A stretch of DNA of 64,000 nt, taken from NCBI GenBank assembly GCA_028752905.1, contig JAQNBH010000011.1, positions 35,313,124 through 35,377,123 of the forward strand, read 5' to 3'. A program made the translations under genes and the position numbers. The notes beneath the pieces are model-generated. The model had not been told where the DNA came from. It saw only the letters and a program-made list of their open reading frames with translations, and made no database searches. Each line of letters starts with the position of its first letter. Within the stretch, counting starts at the first letter, position 1. The DNA comes from Cladorhizidae sp. MBARI D1340-BT2. Lineage: Eukaryota > Porifera > Demospongiae > Poecilosclerida > Cladorhizidae. Positions 42,886-55,523 of the stretch are shown one piece after another.

Positions 42886-44264
42886 ATAACATTGATCAGT
42901 AGCCATAGCCTTACCTAGCTCTAGCTCAGTTTTTTATCGTTACTGCCATATTCCCTGATCGAGTATTGCATGGGATGCCAAATATTTGAAGGTATTCTGT
43001 ACAGGAGTGCAGAATCTGAAAGTGGTGATGCCAAATTCCCTGGGATACCCGTGTCATTAAAGTTTAGGACCCCATAATATTGCACCTGAGACCAATTTCA
43101 TATTAAAATGGGGCCCCAATTTAGAATGAGGGAACCCTCCAATGCATGCACATGTAGTGTGTTGCTATTGACAGCCATGCAGAAATGACTTAATCAAAAG
43201 AACGCGGATTTTTTAGTTTAGCCAGATTTTGAATATATAAGCTATCTTGTCAAGGATGGCAAGTATGCTTTAAGAAAAAGAGCTACTTTCTTCAAGGGCA
43301 AGACAGCACAAAAATGCATGGGAGTATGTCATCCATTACTATTATTAAATTACTACCTTAACAATGATACATACACATCGAGAAATAACACAATAATAAA
43401 TGCATACAAAGTGAGAAATGTTAATAATAATTGCCAAAGTCCTTTTTTCATTCAACACATTTTGCTACAATTTTTTTGGTTAACTGAGATCAAGTCCCAC
43501 GAATATGTAAACGGATGAGTAGGCCATTGTTTATAATAGACCATAGACATGAGCAAATCTTCTTAAAGGTTTAAAATGTCCTTTCAGCTGTAGCCGAATT
43601 CACTAATGTTTGGCAGACAGCAATACACATGGCAGCTCCTGGTGCATGCTAATATTAATTACATTTACACTGACCCTAGTTGAGCTGCCCTAGTACCCGA
43701 GGTGGGGGAGGAGGAATGGGGGAAGTCCAATTGTTGCCGGTAGAGCATATTTATTACAGAGAATATTTAATGGTTGGTTGCCTGGATACACAATATCCAA
43801 TCAAAAAAGTATCTGGTTTGTTCATCACAGTTATGCTCATTGTCATCAATTACATTGGCTAGACACCATGAGAGTGTTTAGCTAACTGCTCTCTTAAAGC
43901 TTTATTATGAGGGGAAATTCACAATCCTGGTGATGATCATTTTCATTTTTAGCAGTATACAGTGGAACCACTCAATACAGAATGATTTGATAGAGAGGTG
44001 TCCTTCTTTCATGACTGTGTTAATGTAGTGATTTTAGCATTTTTGTGTGTGCAGGTTGAGGAGCTCTACTGTAACAGATATAAGCACCTGGCACCTGATG
44101 ATGGTAGACACTAGTGCAATTTATCTGAAAATTCATTGGCGAATTCCTGACTCTGATCAGTGATCAGAATGGATGGATACCCATGTCCACATATCACCTT
44201 TAAACATCAGAACAATGCATGCATATCAGGAATATATGAGCTTTGCTATTCCATGAGCTGTTTT
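42886..44264. other. No recognised gene
   Basis: No coding domain or known repeat is recognised. Confidence 0.4.
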
Positions 44265-45245
44265 ATCAGGAAGCGGTCACCAACGAGCAGGATAAATGTC
44301 CTGAATCAATATCGTTTTTGTATGAGTCCAGTATTCAGACATGAGCATTATTTTGAACAACACAAAACTATTCTCTGATGTAGCAGATGATGGAACAAAA
44401 TGGGATTACAAGTCTCTCCCTGCATTACCCAGGGAAGTCTCTATAGAGGAAATAGAGAATCTTAATCAATAACTTTCTCAATGATCAACTTGAAATTGTA
44501 CTTCTGATGAAGCCTAGAGCATCTAATTGAAATGTTGAGAGAGTACAATTATTTCAAGTTGATTATTGAAAAGGGTTATTATATCAACTGAATCTACATG
44601 TTTAACCTAATGACAAATACCCAATTTGTCATGAAGTCTTTTGTCATCACCTTATGTAATATACAGATCAATCTCTGAAGAACCTTTCTTTCTGTCTGGT
44701 TTTGGGCAAACACTTGTATTTGAAACACTGACCATGAAAACATGGAGATTGTACAAAATCTTTGTTCTTACATGGATCCAGGAAAATACCTCACAATACC
44801 TCACATTGGTGTTCTTCGTGTGCAGTTTGACCTTGTTAGATCCAGTTATCATTGTTACCTGGTTGGTGTTTGACCTAATAAGGTCTTTGCGGGGAAGTGG
44901 ATTGCAATAACTTAAAAGCCATAATCATAAAGAAGCAGTGCGTGACTCTAAACTGTGCTAAATATGCTGCAATGGGCTCCAATGTCTCAATACGGCTGTC
45001 ATGTTGTGGTCTATATGCAACAAGATACCCAAAAGATATACAAACCTTATCAAATTCAGAAATAAAGTTGATATACATCATGATGTTTCTGTTATGCTTG
45101 GGGATACCTGGCTACTGGATGGTACACCATTTGCTATGCAGTCTCATCCTTGAGATGTAGTGATTGGCGAGTTTTGTGATTAATTCGGGCATTGTATATG
45201 TATCTGTCGCTTCTCCCTCCATTTCGTCTGGTACTCAAGAACTCC
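44265..45245 (+). pseudogene. Receptor pseudogene, copy of 31097-33190
   Basis: The sequence starts inside the ectodomain (AACGAGCAGGATAAATGTCC parallels AACGAGCAGGATAAAAGTCC at 32050). It continues with SFLYESS and the following residues, stops after a match to 32240, carries a foldback repeat at 44465-44595, and resumes in TM2. It goes on through TLTMKTWRLYKIF and LTLVFFVCSLTLLDPVIIVT to TM6/TM7. The signal peptide, N-terminal ectodomain, TM1 and part of TM5 are missing, and stops and frameshifts are present. The nucleotide match to the intact gene stays high, so the duplication is not ancient. Confidence 0.9.
44465..44595 (+). repeat. Foldback-family repeat, copy f, inside the receptor pseudogene
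   Basis: It holds CTGATGAAGCCTAGAGCATC then TAATTGAAATGTTGAGAGAG and the tail CAAGTTGATTATTGAAAAGG. A reverse-complement tail (TAACTTTCTCAATGATCAAC) lies at its left edge, so the copy is bounded by inverted sequences. It replaces the receptor segment between ectodomain end and TM2. Confidence 0.75.
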
Positions 45246-45644
45246 AGGAATAATAAAATCTAAATTTGTTTTGTTGTTTGTTCTAGTACAAGTCACAAAT
45301 AACATGACAGTTTTACTTCAAGCTCTAAATGTCAGGACAACCTAATTGCATCCATTAATTTGAATTCAACTGGTTGAAAATTCATATCCAGCTAGCATGC
45401 CAAATAATTATTGGTTTGTGAACAAACCATTTACAAATTTGCTGTAGGAACTATACAAAACCACTAAACATCTCAGTGGGCCCAATATTAAACAGCTTAT
45501 TGCCTATATCTGCTATTGCACCTGACTCTGACCATCTTCTGTGTTTTATGTGGACTTCGTGAAGTCGGAGTCATAAATCTGTGCTAGCTAAGGTTATAAC
45601 AATATTTCAAACCAGCCTGGTATGGCGTGACTAATATATTTAGT
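45246..45644. repeat. Duplicated 3' flank of the receptor
   Basis: From AAATTTGTTTTGTTGTTTG onward this follows the 3' flank of the intact gene (33200 and 34160-34350) in patches, showing the duplication extended past the coding region. Confidence 0.55.
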
Positions 45645-46879
45645 GTTGTAATATTATGATACAGAAATATGGTCATACTATTGTCTGAGCGTTTGATAGA
45701 ATAGCTTTCACTTAAAGACCACCTCCAGTAAAAGGTCATAAATAAAATCCGCAAACTTTCTCTAAAGACAGACCAACTGCTATCATTATTTTATAAGACA
45801 AAAGATAATTTAAAGGTAGTCCCACTATTTGTCTTGTAATTTAGCTACCAACAGGCTATGACTTTTGGACTATTGTCTTCTCATGCTAGCAGTGCAGTCT
45901 CACTTAACTATAACTACACCTTACCTTACTTATGCAAGCATTGTTAATAAGGGGAGAGAAGTTTGTGAGATTACTACTGGACTAGCAATGAGTAACTCAG
46001 TCTCTGTGCAGCAGTGGTAGTGCTACTTACCTAAGTGGTGTATTTGTCCACTATTAGCTCTAAAATTTTTTCCAGAGTAGTTTAAATTCTATGCTTAGGT
46101 AGTGAACTGGAAGACCTAATCAACATAAAAACTGTGAAAAACCCCCATAAAATCTATCTTTAAAGATCTTTTTTTACATAACTTGTTTACAGTTGAAAAA
46201 CTTTAGTACAAAGACAACAAATCTTCTAAAGTACACTGACAACTTATCTGTATTTCAATTGCAGCAGATGAGCATGGGTGAAGGTCATGACCAATATCAC
46301 AATCGAACTGCTTAATGTGCTATTAAACATGGTATGTAATTTTGGAGTTGACTATATCAGGTCCTTGAAGGAGGCTGTTGCTGAACTTTGGCTGACCCTA
46401 ATAACAAAACAACACTGTCACTATTGAAAAAAAGCCTTAGGTCAATGCAGCTGAAAAGGTAACATAAGTCACCAACTGCATTTCACTGTTGTTAGCTTCA
46501 GAAGGTCATAAAAACTTCTTTCTTGGATGATAGTAATCTTATTTGATTTCATTTACTATACTGGCTAAATATGAGCTAGAGAATTGAGCAGGTAACTATG
46601 GTGCATTAAGCGACCAGGCATAAGGGTCTTCATTGAAATTCAAATATACAAACTCTGCCCCCTAACTCAGTTTCTAGAAAGGAATGCAGGTTTCATATTG
46701 AATAGATCAAAAGGTCAATTTTTCATGCCAAAAGTGTTAAATTTTTTTTTAACCAGCACATGTTTGTTTTGTAATGATCACTAAAGTTGTCGATTTACAA
46801 GCTAAATACTGGGGGGGGGGGGGGGGAGATAACTTTTCTTTGCCATTCTTATCAATGATCCAATGAGCATACGATCTTC
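45645..46879. other. No recognised gene
   Basis: The segment 46090-46440 shares short blocks with 11390-11860 and may be a dispersed repeat. A G tract lies at 46811-46826. No protein domain is seen. Confidence 0.35.
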
Positions 46880-47365
46880 ATGAAGTCTTCTGTACAGATG
46901 CACTGGATCCAGCTATTTCCAGCTCCAATCTGAAAGTTTTCATCAATAACCTGGTAGCACACATTACATTGGGATCAGTAACGATGGTAAGGTCAAATTT
47001 AAGAGCCTTACTGCTTGAATACAGAACTTAGTAAGTTTGTTCTCCTAGTGGAACCAGCTTTATCAGTACTTGGACCAACTTTATCACACTAGTTCTCTTA
47101 CTACTCTCTGCTTTTCACTCACTGTGCTCTCTTCTCAATTGCTAATCCTTCCCCGCTTATTATTTTTTTGTTTCAACATTTTGCTTGCAACACAAAGAGT
47201 AGTACAAAAAGCAGTATTTCCAAAGCTGAATCAGCCTGACTGCTTCGCTGCCATAACTTAGTTGAAAACCTGGAGGGGAAAAAGTGAATTAGAATGGGGG
47301 ATGAAACAATTTTTTTTGTGAACACGGTTTAATCTGATGTTAATACTGCATTGATAAACTTCTAT
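46880..47365. repeat. Duplicated block A, copy 2
   Basis: This aligns with 29735-30190 in the same orientation. On the minus strand near 46970 it encodes SQCNVCYQVIDENFQIGAGN then SWIQCIC, the same Cys-rich motif as copy 1 with different residues. A ~70-bp segment near 46980-47050 is absent from copy 1. Confidence 0.55.
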
Positions 47366-48069
47366 ATATCTATGAGAAAACCATGCCCAAGGCAAAGCTT
47401 GGACTCAACTTTGAGCAGGAAATCTTTGTATTGTCCCGCATGAATATGATGTTAGATATATATAATGTGGCAATTTCTGTGTAATCCACCAGTTTCCCAG
47501 TCACTATACAGTGACTATCTTTGAGTTGTCACAGATAGCACATGTCCATGTGATCTCTCACAAAGAGAAATGGAGTTAATTAAAATTAGTAGATGCCTGG
47601 AAGTTAACTACTGCTATCTATATAGAAAGTAAGGTAGGAGGCCACACAATCCCAACTTTCAAGTTGTGGGTTAACAATCTTGGATTTGGATTGAATGTGG
47701 TCATATTTGGTCCACTACTTCACTTCACAGGGGCGTAGGAAGCAATTATTAAGTGTAGAGGCCCTGTCAATTTTTTCGCCTTGCCACACCAGGGTTTGTT
47801 TTTACAAATGTGGGTGTGGTTTGGACAATTTTGTACAAAAAACTTCATGCATGCCAAAGAAGTCATTGTCATACCTTACCTAATGTCAATCAGTTAGAGG
47901 GAACTTGCTGCAATGATGGGCACACTACAGGCCAGGACCCATCCCTTGAGGATGCTTGAAGTGCCATTACTATAATTATTGTTAATGTTTTCCATAAGAT
48001 ATAATATAGTTGATGCATTACATCGCATATTAGTTGTATCTCATATTTTACACTCAGTTTGTTTAAATT
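47366..48069. other. No recognised gene
   Basis: No domain is recognised in this stretch. Confidence 0.4.
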
Positions 48070-49620
48070 TACCAAAGATGTTTTCTCGGTGACTAGATTC
48101 TCTGATAAATTCATTGCCAATCTCTACTAAACTCAATCGATCAGTGCGATCTTTGTGCTCATTAAACACTGTTAAGATGAGTCTGGGTCATCGTAGATCT
48201 TAAGTATGACTTCACCCGCCGTAAACTGCTAAATGAACGTTCACTGGAAGCATTGGTGGCTGGCATGACAACAAATAATGTAGCCAGGATACACACTTAA
48301 GACATCAATGCTCATGAATCAGTCAGCTCTCTGAGAAATTGGAGGACTGAACAAAGATCATGTCGATTGGTGTCATCAGAAATACTACCTGATTGCACAC
48401 TCAACTGCATTCTCAGCTGCCCTTCATTGAAGTCATCTTTATAAAAAATCACTGATAAAAGCAAGTTCTTCTCCAAAGTCATCTTGGTTAGCAGCCTTAA
48501 CAATAAGCTCTTCAAGTTTTGAGTAAATCCTGTACCCAAATCTTGATTTTATTCATTGATGTATCTTCAATAGTTGCTGGAAACTCCTCTTCTGCTGTGC
48601 CCATTGACAAAAGAAATCAAAGCTGGCATCATTTTCGTATTGATTGCAATGTACAAACAGTCATGTCAGCTAGTTTTTGAAGCATTGCATCCCTTCCCAG
48701 TGATTTCTTTACAAGCTTAATGATCTTTTATGAAGAATCCAGAGCATTCCTCATGAATTTACAAGTTTACACAGTATCTACAATCACAAGATTGAGGACA
48801 TGTCCATAGCAGTGAGTAAAAAGTGCTCTCGGTTCTTTGTCACAGATTCTTTTGGCTACTCCACTTCGTGTTCCAGACATGGATGAAGCACCATCACAAC
48901 ACTGGCCTCTGAGTTTCTTTGTGGTAATGTTTAATCTCAACAAGACATCACATATAATGGAGTGCAGCATGTTGGCTCCAGTTGACTCCACTTGAGAAAG
49001 ACCAACAAACTCTTCATGTGCCTCTAGTTTCTTGTCTACCCATCAAAAACATATGACTACTTGCTCTTTATTTGAAACATTGGTTCAACCATAATGGTCA
49101 AAAAAGGGGCTGACTGGAGCTCTACTGCAATTTCTCTTGAGACCATCTGAGATATTTTTTTTTTTCCTTCATTTTGCATGTCTGGAGCAGTCAGTTTTTT
49201 TATCCAACAGATTGATAATTTGTCTGTCATCTTCACTTCTTAATTTCAAAAGCTGAATGAAGTTCGAGTCAGACTCATCTCCACATCCTCTGAATAGGAG
49301 ACCTGCAAAAATAAATCAAACATAAATTATATTCACACTATCAGCACACATCTATACCACAGAGTGTCACAAATCTTAGCTAGATAAATTAACTAGCTAT
49401 TAATCTTACCTTGCCAAGCAAGAAAGTGATGCACATCACTGTATCTGTGCCCTCCATGCAGTGTATCCAAGGCCACCTGAGGAACCATGAGGGCTGGAAA
49501 CTTCTCTTTACCACACATTTCTTTCCAAGTTCTCTCTTTGGAAACTGAAATCTTTGGGTCTGATGTGGTTCAATTGGCACGACAGCGCTAGCTTCAGGTT
49601 CTGTACTCATTTCAGTTGAA
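48070..49620 (-). pseudogene. hAT-like transposase with TTF-type zinc finger, decayed
   Basis: The minus strand starts with a TTF zinc-finger region (FPKRELGKKCVVKRSFQPSW, FLRWPWIHC, near 49540). A probable intron follows, donor GGTAAG near 49410 and acceptor TTTTTGCAG near 49302, after which RGCGDESDSNFIQLLKLRSE begins. The core has STGANMLHSIICDVLLRLNI, then LRGQCCDGASSMSGTRSGVA and HCYGHVLNLVIVDTV (48991-48767). The C-terminal hAT dimerisation region reads MPATNASSERSFSSLRRVKS then YLRSTMTQ near 48230. Several stops and frameshifts inactivate it. It belongs to the same broad class as the remnant at 36.7-38.6 kb but keeps both ends. Confidence 0.85.
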
Positions 49621-49755
49621 AAGGAGAAAAAACTTACAAGTCAACAGAGCAGCTGCACACAACTACGTGGGTGTGCGCATGTGCGCACAAAAGCAAAAGC
49701 AATTATTTGGGGGGGGGGGGGGGGGGGGGGTTAAAAGTGTAGCGGCCATCAGTTC

Positions 49756-51330
49756 CTACACCCTTGCATCAAAGAGGTTCACTAATTTCCACCCTCTCCA
49801 TGGCAAGCAGAATAACATTATTTTCTTGTCACTGCTTCCAGTAAGTATGATGTCATAAATATAAACACCGATGTAAATTGAGTGTTTTCTCCTTCGATCT
49901 TTGCAATTGAGATAGTAGAGATTTCTTAATCTGGTTGCCACAGCAACAACTCTCTGATTTTCACCAATTATCAGATATCTGTCTTCATTAAACTGCATCA
50001 TCTTTCTAGCTTCTGTGCCTTAGACACACTCAAGGGGGTGTAAGACAGCTTTGGTATATAAAGTTCATCATGCAGCTTACACTTTCTTGTTTTCCCAGCT
50101 GGCAATTTCATTTCCAATGAGACAGTTCCTCGCCCAATTGCCTCCAAAGCATATCTATCTCCAAGTATAACTTGTGGTGCCTTCAGGTTTTGAAACATAA
50201 TGAAAAATTTCTCATCATTGCACATATGGCACATTGCTCCAGAATCCACAATCCAGTTAGTTGTTTCACTTTCACTAGCTGACAGAGCATGACTAATCAC
50301 AAGGGCATCAAAATCACTCACTGAGCTGCTGTCATCTTCTTGTTTGATGGAACTTTATTGGCCTTTCATTTCCGGCCTTTCCACTCTTTGTGATCTGATT
50401 TGGCTTTCCTTTCAAAAGCCACCAGATTGCAACAGTTACATTTGATATGCACAATTCTTCCACAGTAATAGCATTTTAGACCTTTGCTCTTGAGGCGAGC
50501 GGTCATTGCATTGGTTGATCTGCATTTGCCATCTTTATCCATGATTTTTCGCTCCTCATTTAGCGACCTTTCCATAATGACTTCCATTTCAGGTACATCT
50601 GCTTTTGCCTGAAGAGCTGTTACCAGCCTGTTAAAAGAATAAAGTAGGCTTGCTAAGATGTAGACAACTCGATCCTCCTTTGTGATGGGGTCATCGATCA
50701 CTGTAAGTGCTTCAAATACTTCCGGTCATAATTCTGATATGCTCCTGAACAGATTTTTCCTCCTCTAAACACAATAAATAAAGTTTGCACCTTAGCTCGA
50801 GTTTGTTGGCCCATGCCCCCAGTATAGGGTGACTAGCATTACTGCTGCATTTTGTCACCCTATACTGGGGGCTGGGGTACACCCTATTGAAAAATAGGAT
50901 CACAATTCTACTGATCTTTAAACTGAAAATATAGAAGTTTTATCCCAATATGATTGACCAGATATGACTGTCATAAAAAACCTACTTGTTAGAGAGAGAA
51001 GATCAGAGAGCCTAGAGTAGAGAGGCCTTCATCCACATCTATTAATGGCCCATGTTTTTTTCTAAAACTGGTCTGCCAACTCTTCCATACCGTAATAGAT
51101 TTGTTAGGGTCTCCAATCAAGTACAACAATGAAGGTTTAATTGACAATACAATCAATGCAAGTGCATGTTCCCTTAACAATCTTAGTCGGACTCACCCGC
51201 TTCAGGAGGATTTTCAGTTCCATTCACAATGACCCATACACCATCTTTCATGAGTGCCAATCAGAAATTTCCAATGGCTCAAGTCTATCTGAACTCCACT
51301 TTACTGCATGCTGCTATCTATAGTAAATGC
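49756..51330 (-). pseudogene. Ty1/copia retroelement remnant (gag, protease, deleted pol)
   Basis: Minus-strand gag runs from ALMKDGVWVIVNGTE (51250) through ALALIVLSIKPSLLYLIGDP, then past a 230-bp insertion into AWANKLELRCKLYLLCLEEE and TKEDRVVYILASLLYSFNRL. A single zinc knuckle follows (CYYCGRIVHIKCNCC, with its histidine). The protease (50260) has NWIVDSGAMCHMC. The next frame passes from a pre-integrase block (VVAVATRLRNLYYLNCK) straight into an RT-like YIYDIILTGSSD, so integrase and most of RT are deleted. No LTRs are recognised. Confidence 0.85.
50816..51045. mobile_element. 230-bp non-autonomous element with terminal hairpin
   Basis: The element interrupts copia gag and is flanked by TGGCCCATG on both sides (50807-50815 and 51046-51054), a 9-bp target-site duplication. 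Removing one copy plus the element restores the expected gag sequence. One end is a perfect 19-bp stem (GCCCCCAGTATAGGGTGAC at 50815-50833 against 50854-50872, the first base being host) with a 20-nt loop. No terminal inverted repeats link the two ends. It codes for nothing. Confidence 0.85.
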
Positions 51331-54300
51331 AAATCATTCAAAATTCTACTCACTCACTCAATCTCACATCAGTACCTATCCAAGATATTTTGTCCACAAT
51401 ATTTAATCCACGCTGTATGTTTGCATAAATATAATAGTTTAGAAAGCTGTTTTCTAGACCTGGTAACTCGGGACCACAGCCTCCACAATGAACAGGGGAG
51501 GATATTAGTTATGGTACATGGCAAAGGGGATGTAATAAAGAAGAAGTTTGTCACGAATCTGTCACCATAATTTCCACATAATGTTGGATTAGTGTTACCT
51601 AAATTTAAGCTGTAATGCTGAATATTAATATTGAGATTAAATATTACATGATAACATTATCACAATAATCGTTATATTCATGTATATAATTTGTCCTCTT
51701 TTATAATCCTGTATGATTCTATTATAATTCATCTTCAATATTTAAATATAATGGTTCAGTGCTCATGAGTAGGTGGATAAATAATTCATGATGTACCATA
51801 CATGCATGTATATAGCTAACAAGAGGAACCATGGCATTGGAGATGTTCCAGAACTTGTACCGGATTTTTTTCTTCTCAATTTTTGCGCTGAAAGTAAAGA
51901 TGTTTCATTTAAATCAAAGTAAAACAATGCAACAGATGAATACAGCTTCCTTGATTCTAAGGATATTATTGTAACACTCTGTTTATAACTCTACCTCATG
52001 AGGTGTTTCGACAAGCACCACTTCTATTATAAAAGTGTAATTTCAAATGAACTTTTCAACAGTCCAGCTATATACACACACATTTTTACAGTACTGTTAC
52101 AATGAGGTCAATATTCAGAATAGTGGATGGCAGGAAGTGATGGCATTTCATAACCAAGTGACAAATTGCCTGCATTCCTGTATAGAAGCTAAAGTACTGT
52201 TAATCTAGTTTTGGAGCTGATCTTTTGAATTATGATTATAAAGTTGTCCAGTACACATGTGTAATAAACCTCCAATGCATATAGCTAATACTGCTGCTTA
52301 AACATGGTCTCATCAACTTTGCAGGACCAGAGCTTTTTGTATAACCATGAAGCCTTTTTACCCACATAAAAAATTCAGTTCATTTTTCCAAAAAGAGTGT
52401 TTGCAGACAGGAAAAGGTTGTTTCAATGATCGTAGACTAATCATTTATTCATGATGATTTGACAAGTGACATCATTCTTTGACAGACCTGATGAACAGTG
52501 TTGAACAAAGGATCCCGCAATCCAAGCTGGATGGTCCATTTTGATTTTCTGTCAGTTCGCGGTATTCTTAGACAACTGTGCAGCTATTTAACTTATGAGT
52601 GTCATAATGCAATAGCTACTAATTGATTGTTTGTTCTAACTATGTATATTATATGTTATGGTTCGATGCAACTGCCTTATTTCTTCTTGCTTGTGATCAG
52701 ATGTTATGATAGGCATTGAGCTGGTCCTGTAAACCTTGCTTATTAACAATATATAACCAATTGATAATTATTTTTGAGAAGAAGCTAAAGACCAATTGGA
52801 CAATTTCATCCTGACAGGGGATCCACAAAGGAAATAATTGATGATGCTGAAGTTCTTCAGTTATCAATTTATTTTACATGCACTCGGCAGTAATATTATG
52901 GCTAGATTTTATCATGCTTCTACCTCTAAACAGAAGCATAATGCAAAGAGCTGTTGTTGTTAGGCCTGCAGCAAGAGAGCAGTAACAATAAATATACTGA
53001 AGGAAAAGTACTGCTCTGACCAAAAGGAAGTTGCTAACTGATAAAATTCACAGAAAATCAGTGCCTGACAAAGAAAATGTGCAAGCATTGTGAATGTGCA
53101 CACCTACTTTGGTGTGCATGTGTGTAGTTTACTATGACTATTTATTACAACTACAGAGTGTGCACCCTGTAGTGTGCACCATCTACTGCACTTGAAGAGT
53201 ACTGCAAGATGCAGATTATCAATTGTGATGATATCACATTATCACATCACATCAACACTAGTTCAGCATTTGGTTGAAGATTATTGTCCATGCAAAAATG
53301 ACCCTTCTTAGTGCTAGTTTGTCTGAATCATATATTTAGTTCCCAGTTCCTTACCTATTGATATATAACCTACTAAATCGTGTGAGTCTATTATGATATT
53401 CAGCACTTATCAGTGAGGGGACACCAGCTCAGCACGGAATTGACTGCACCTGTGCCGACTTTGCCAACTGCAGTGAGAAGAAGCTGGTCCTCTCAGGGGC
53501 CTACATATAAAGCAGATCAGAGGCTAGAAGAGTCATTGGGCTACAAGCCTGAACATTATCCAGCTGAGTACAGCTTGATCAATATTCAGTTGCTTCGAGC
53601 CACCGATAATGGGGTTTGCTTTCTTTGCCTGTGGATTTCCACTAGATGTCCATGAAGATCTGACATTCAGTAAGGGTGCATGTTCAAAGATTTTCCAGAT
53701 ATAACCTGGTTGTGGCAAGAAGAACATTTTTTAGACCCCCATAGTCTGAGGATGGTTTGGATTGGTATTGGGTGTGACCATCTCAAGATGTTAATATCAT
53801 GATGAGCCACCCATAATAATACAGCTCCAAGTGTTTTTTGCAGAGGAAGCTTCGAGGAGTTATTTCTTTGCCGCTACAGATCTCCATGACATCGAACCTG
53901 TGAGGTTATTGGTGTGACTTACGCTTGACAGTAATTGGTCATGGCAAAGTGACATAGCTCGCTATGGTTTGCTGATGGTGGTCTCCTGGGAAGGTGGACG
54001 AGTGCTTGCTTTCAAAAAGCTGTCCACAATGTGTGACTCACCAGAGGTGGGATAAGGACTCAGAGGAATATAATTAATAGTGGGAAGGCCAGAAGATGCC
54101 TGCAATGCCAACTAGTCAGGATCCTCACCTGCCATAGAGATGCATGGGCCGAAGAGAATATGCACTCCATTCTCAAGATCACTTTTCATATCGGTACCAT
54201 GTATCTGTTGTTATTTTAAGTTGTTATAAGTGATGGTGCTGCAAAGACAGTGACCCATATCAATGGAGTGAATGAAAACACAGGGCCTTATGGAAAAGAC

Positions 54301-55520
54301 CATACCATCATGAACATGAGTGCGTAGGACATGTCCAGAAGCATTTTGGCAAGCACTTTAGAATTTAAGGTCATGTAGCTATTTTCAACTTTTTTTTTGC
54401 TGTGAAGGTAACTCTATCATGTTTTTGTTCAACTTTTTATGTCATCTGAAAGAACTATGCAAGAGCGCATCCATGCAAGCCCTGAAAGATATTAAAGTTG
54501 CCAACAAACATACACAGATTGCACTAGTTCCCTTGGCACGATTGAAGATCAAGACGTAAATAGAAGAAGAAAAGATAAAAAATCTTGCTTAGACATGCAT
54601 TAAAAAGTTGTAAATATACCACAACTTCAAGATCATGTAAATTTTAATTTTTTGGGGGCTCTGAAGATAACTAAATCATGTTTCACTTTTATCTCAAACA
54701 TTTTATGTCATCTAAAAGCCCATGTTTTTCTCTATGCAATCTAAAACTAAAACATTGTATGGTAATATACAGGCACTGGAAACCAGATGATTTATAATTG
54801 ACTTCCTACTATCCAAATGAACACCACTTAGTAATCACAAATCTAGAGTTTTATTGCATAGAGCTGTTAACAAGCTACCACGCACAAATGTTCGAAATTT
54901 ATATGAGTGTTATAAGGTCAGAATCCATGCGTAGGACCTCCACTATTTTATATGCCCCTGGCTCAAAACTGCCTAACATTTTAAGCATGTATTAAGCACA
55001 GATATAGCTATCTTCTAACTTAACAAATCATGATAAGAAAGTTATGGTACTTCCTTCCACAAAAAAGAAGCTATTGATTCTATTGCTCTTTTTAGGAATA
55101 AGGTGTGTATTTTTGGAAACAGATATAACCAAAGATGGGTTAGAATATACAAATGTGAGTTTCCTGCCACATGCCTGTAGTCAACCTGCCACATGCCTGT
55201 AGTTCGGGATTGTTTTCTCTGTTGAAATAGTTTTCATGGTTGAATTAACAATGAAAATACATCTCGCAAAACATTGACTAATTGGAACATCAAAGTACTT
55301 CAACAATGGAATGAAAAGCACATGAGTGCACATCAGTGTGTGCATGCATGTGTGCATGCATGTGTTTAGCCAATGTATGAGCTAACATTTTGACAGTTTG
55401 ATGTTAACCATTTTGAAATACCAGTAATGTCACTGTTTATTGTAAGTATATCCTTGGCTTGTTTTTTAAATAAGGATTTGTTATCTATATAAGAACTTGT
55501 ATGATTACACTCAGCTGACA
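51331..55520. other. Long AT-rich stretch without a recognised gene
   Basis: I see no domain, RNA gene or recognised repeat over about 4.2 kb. Open frames at 53413-53727 and 54798-54995 are short and unsupported. Minor features are a duplicated CCTGCCACATGCCTGTAGT at 55165-55203 and a TG/CA-rich patch at 55330-55365. Introns of a gene containing the Ig exon could lie here. Confidence 0.4.
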
Positions 55521-55523
55521 TAT

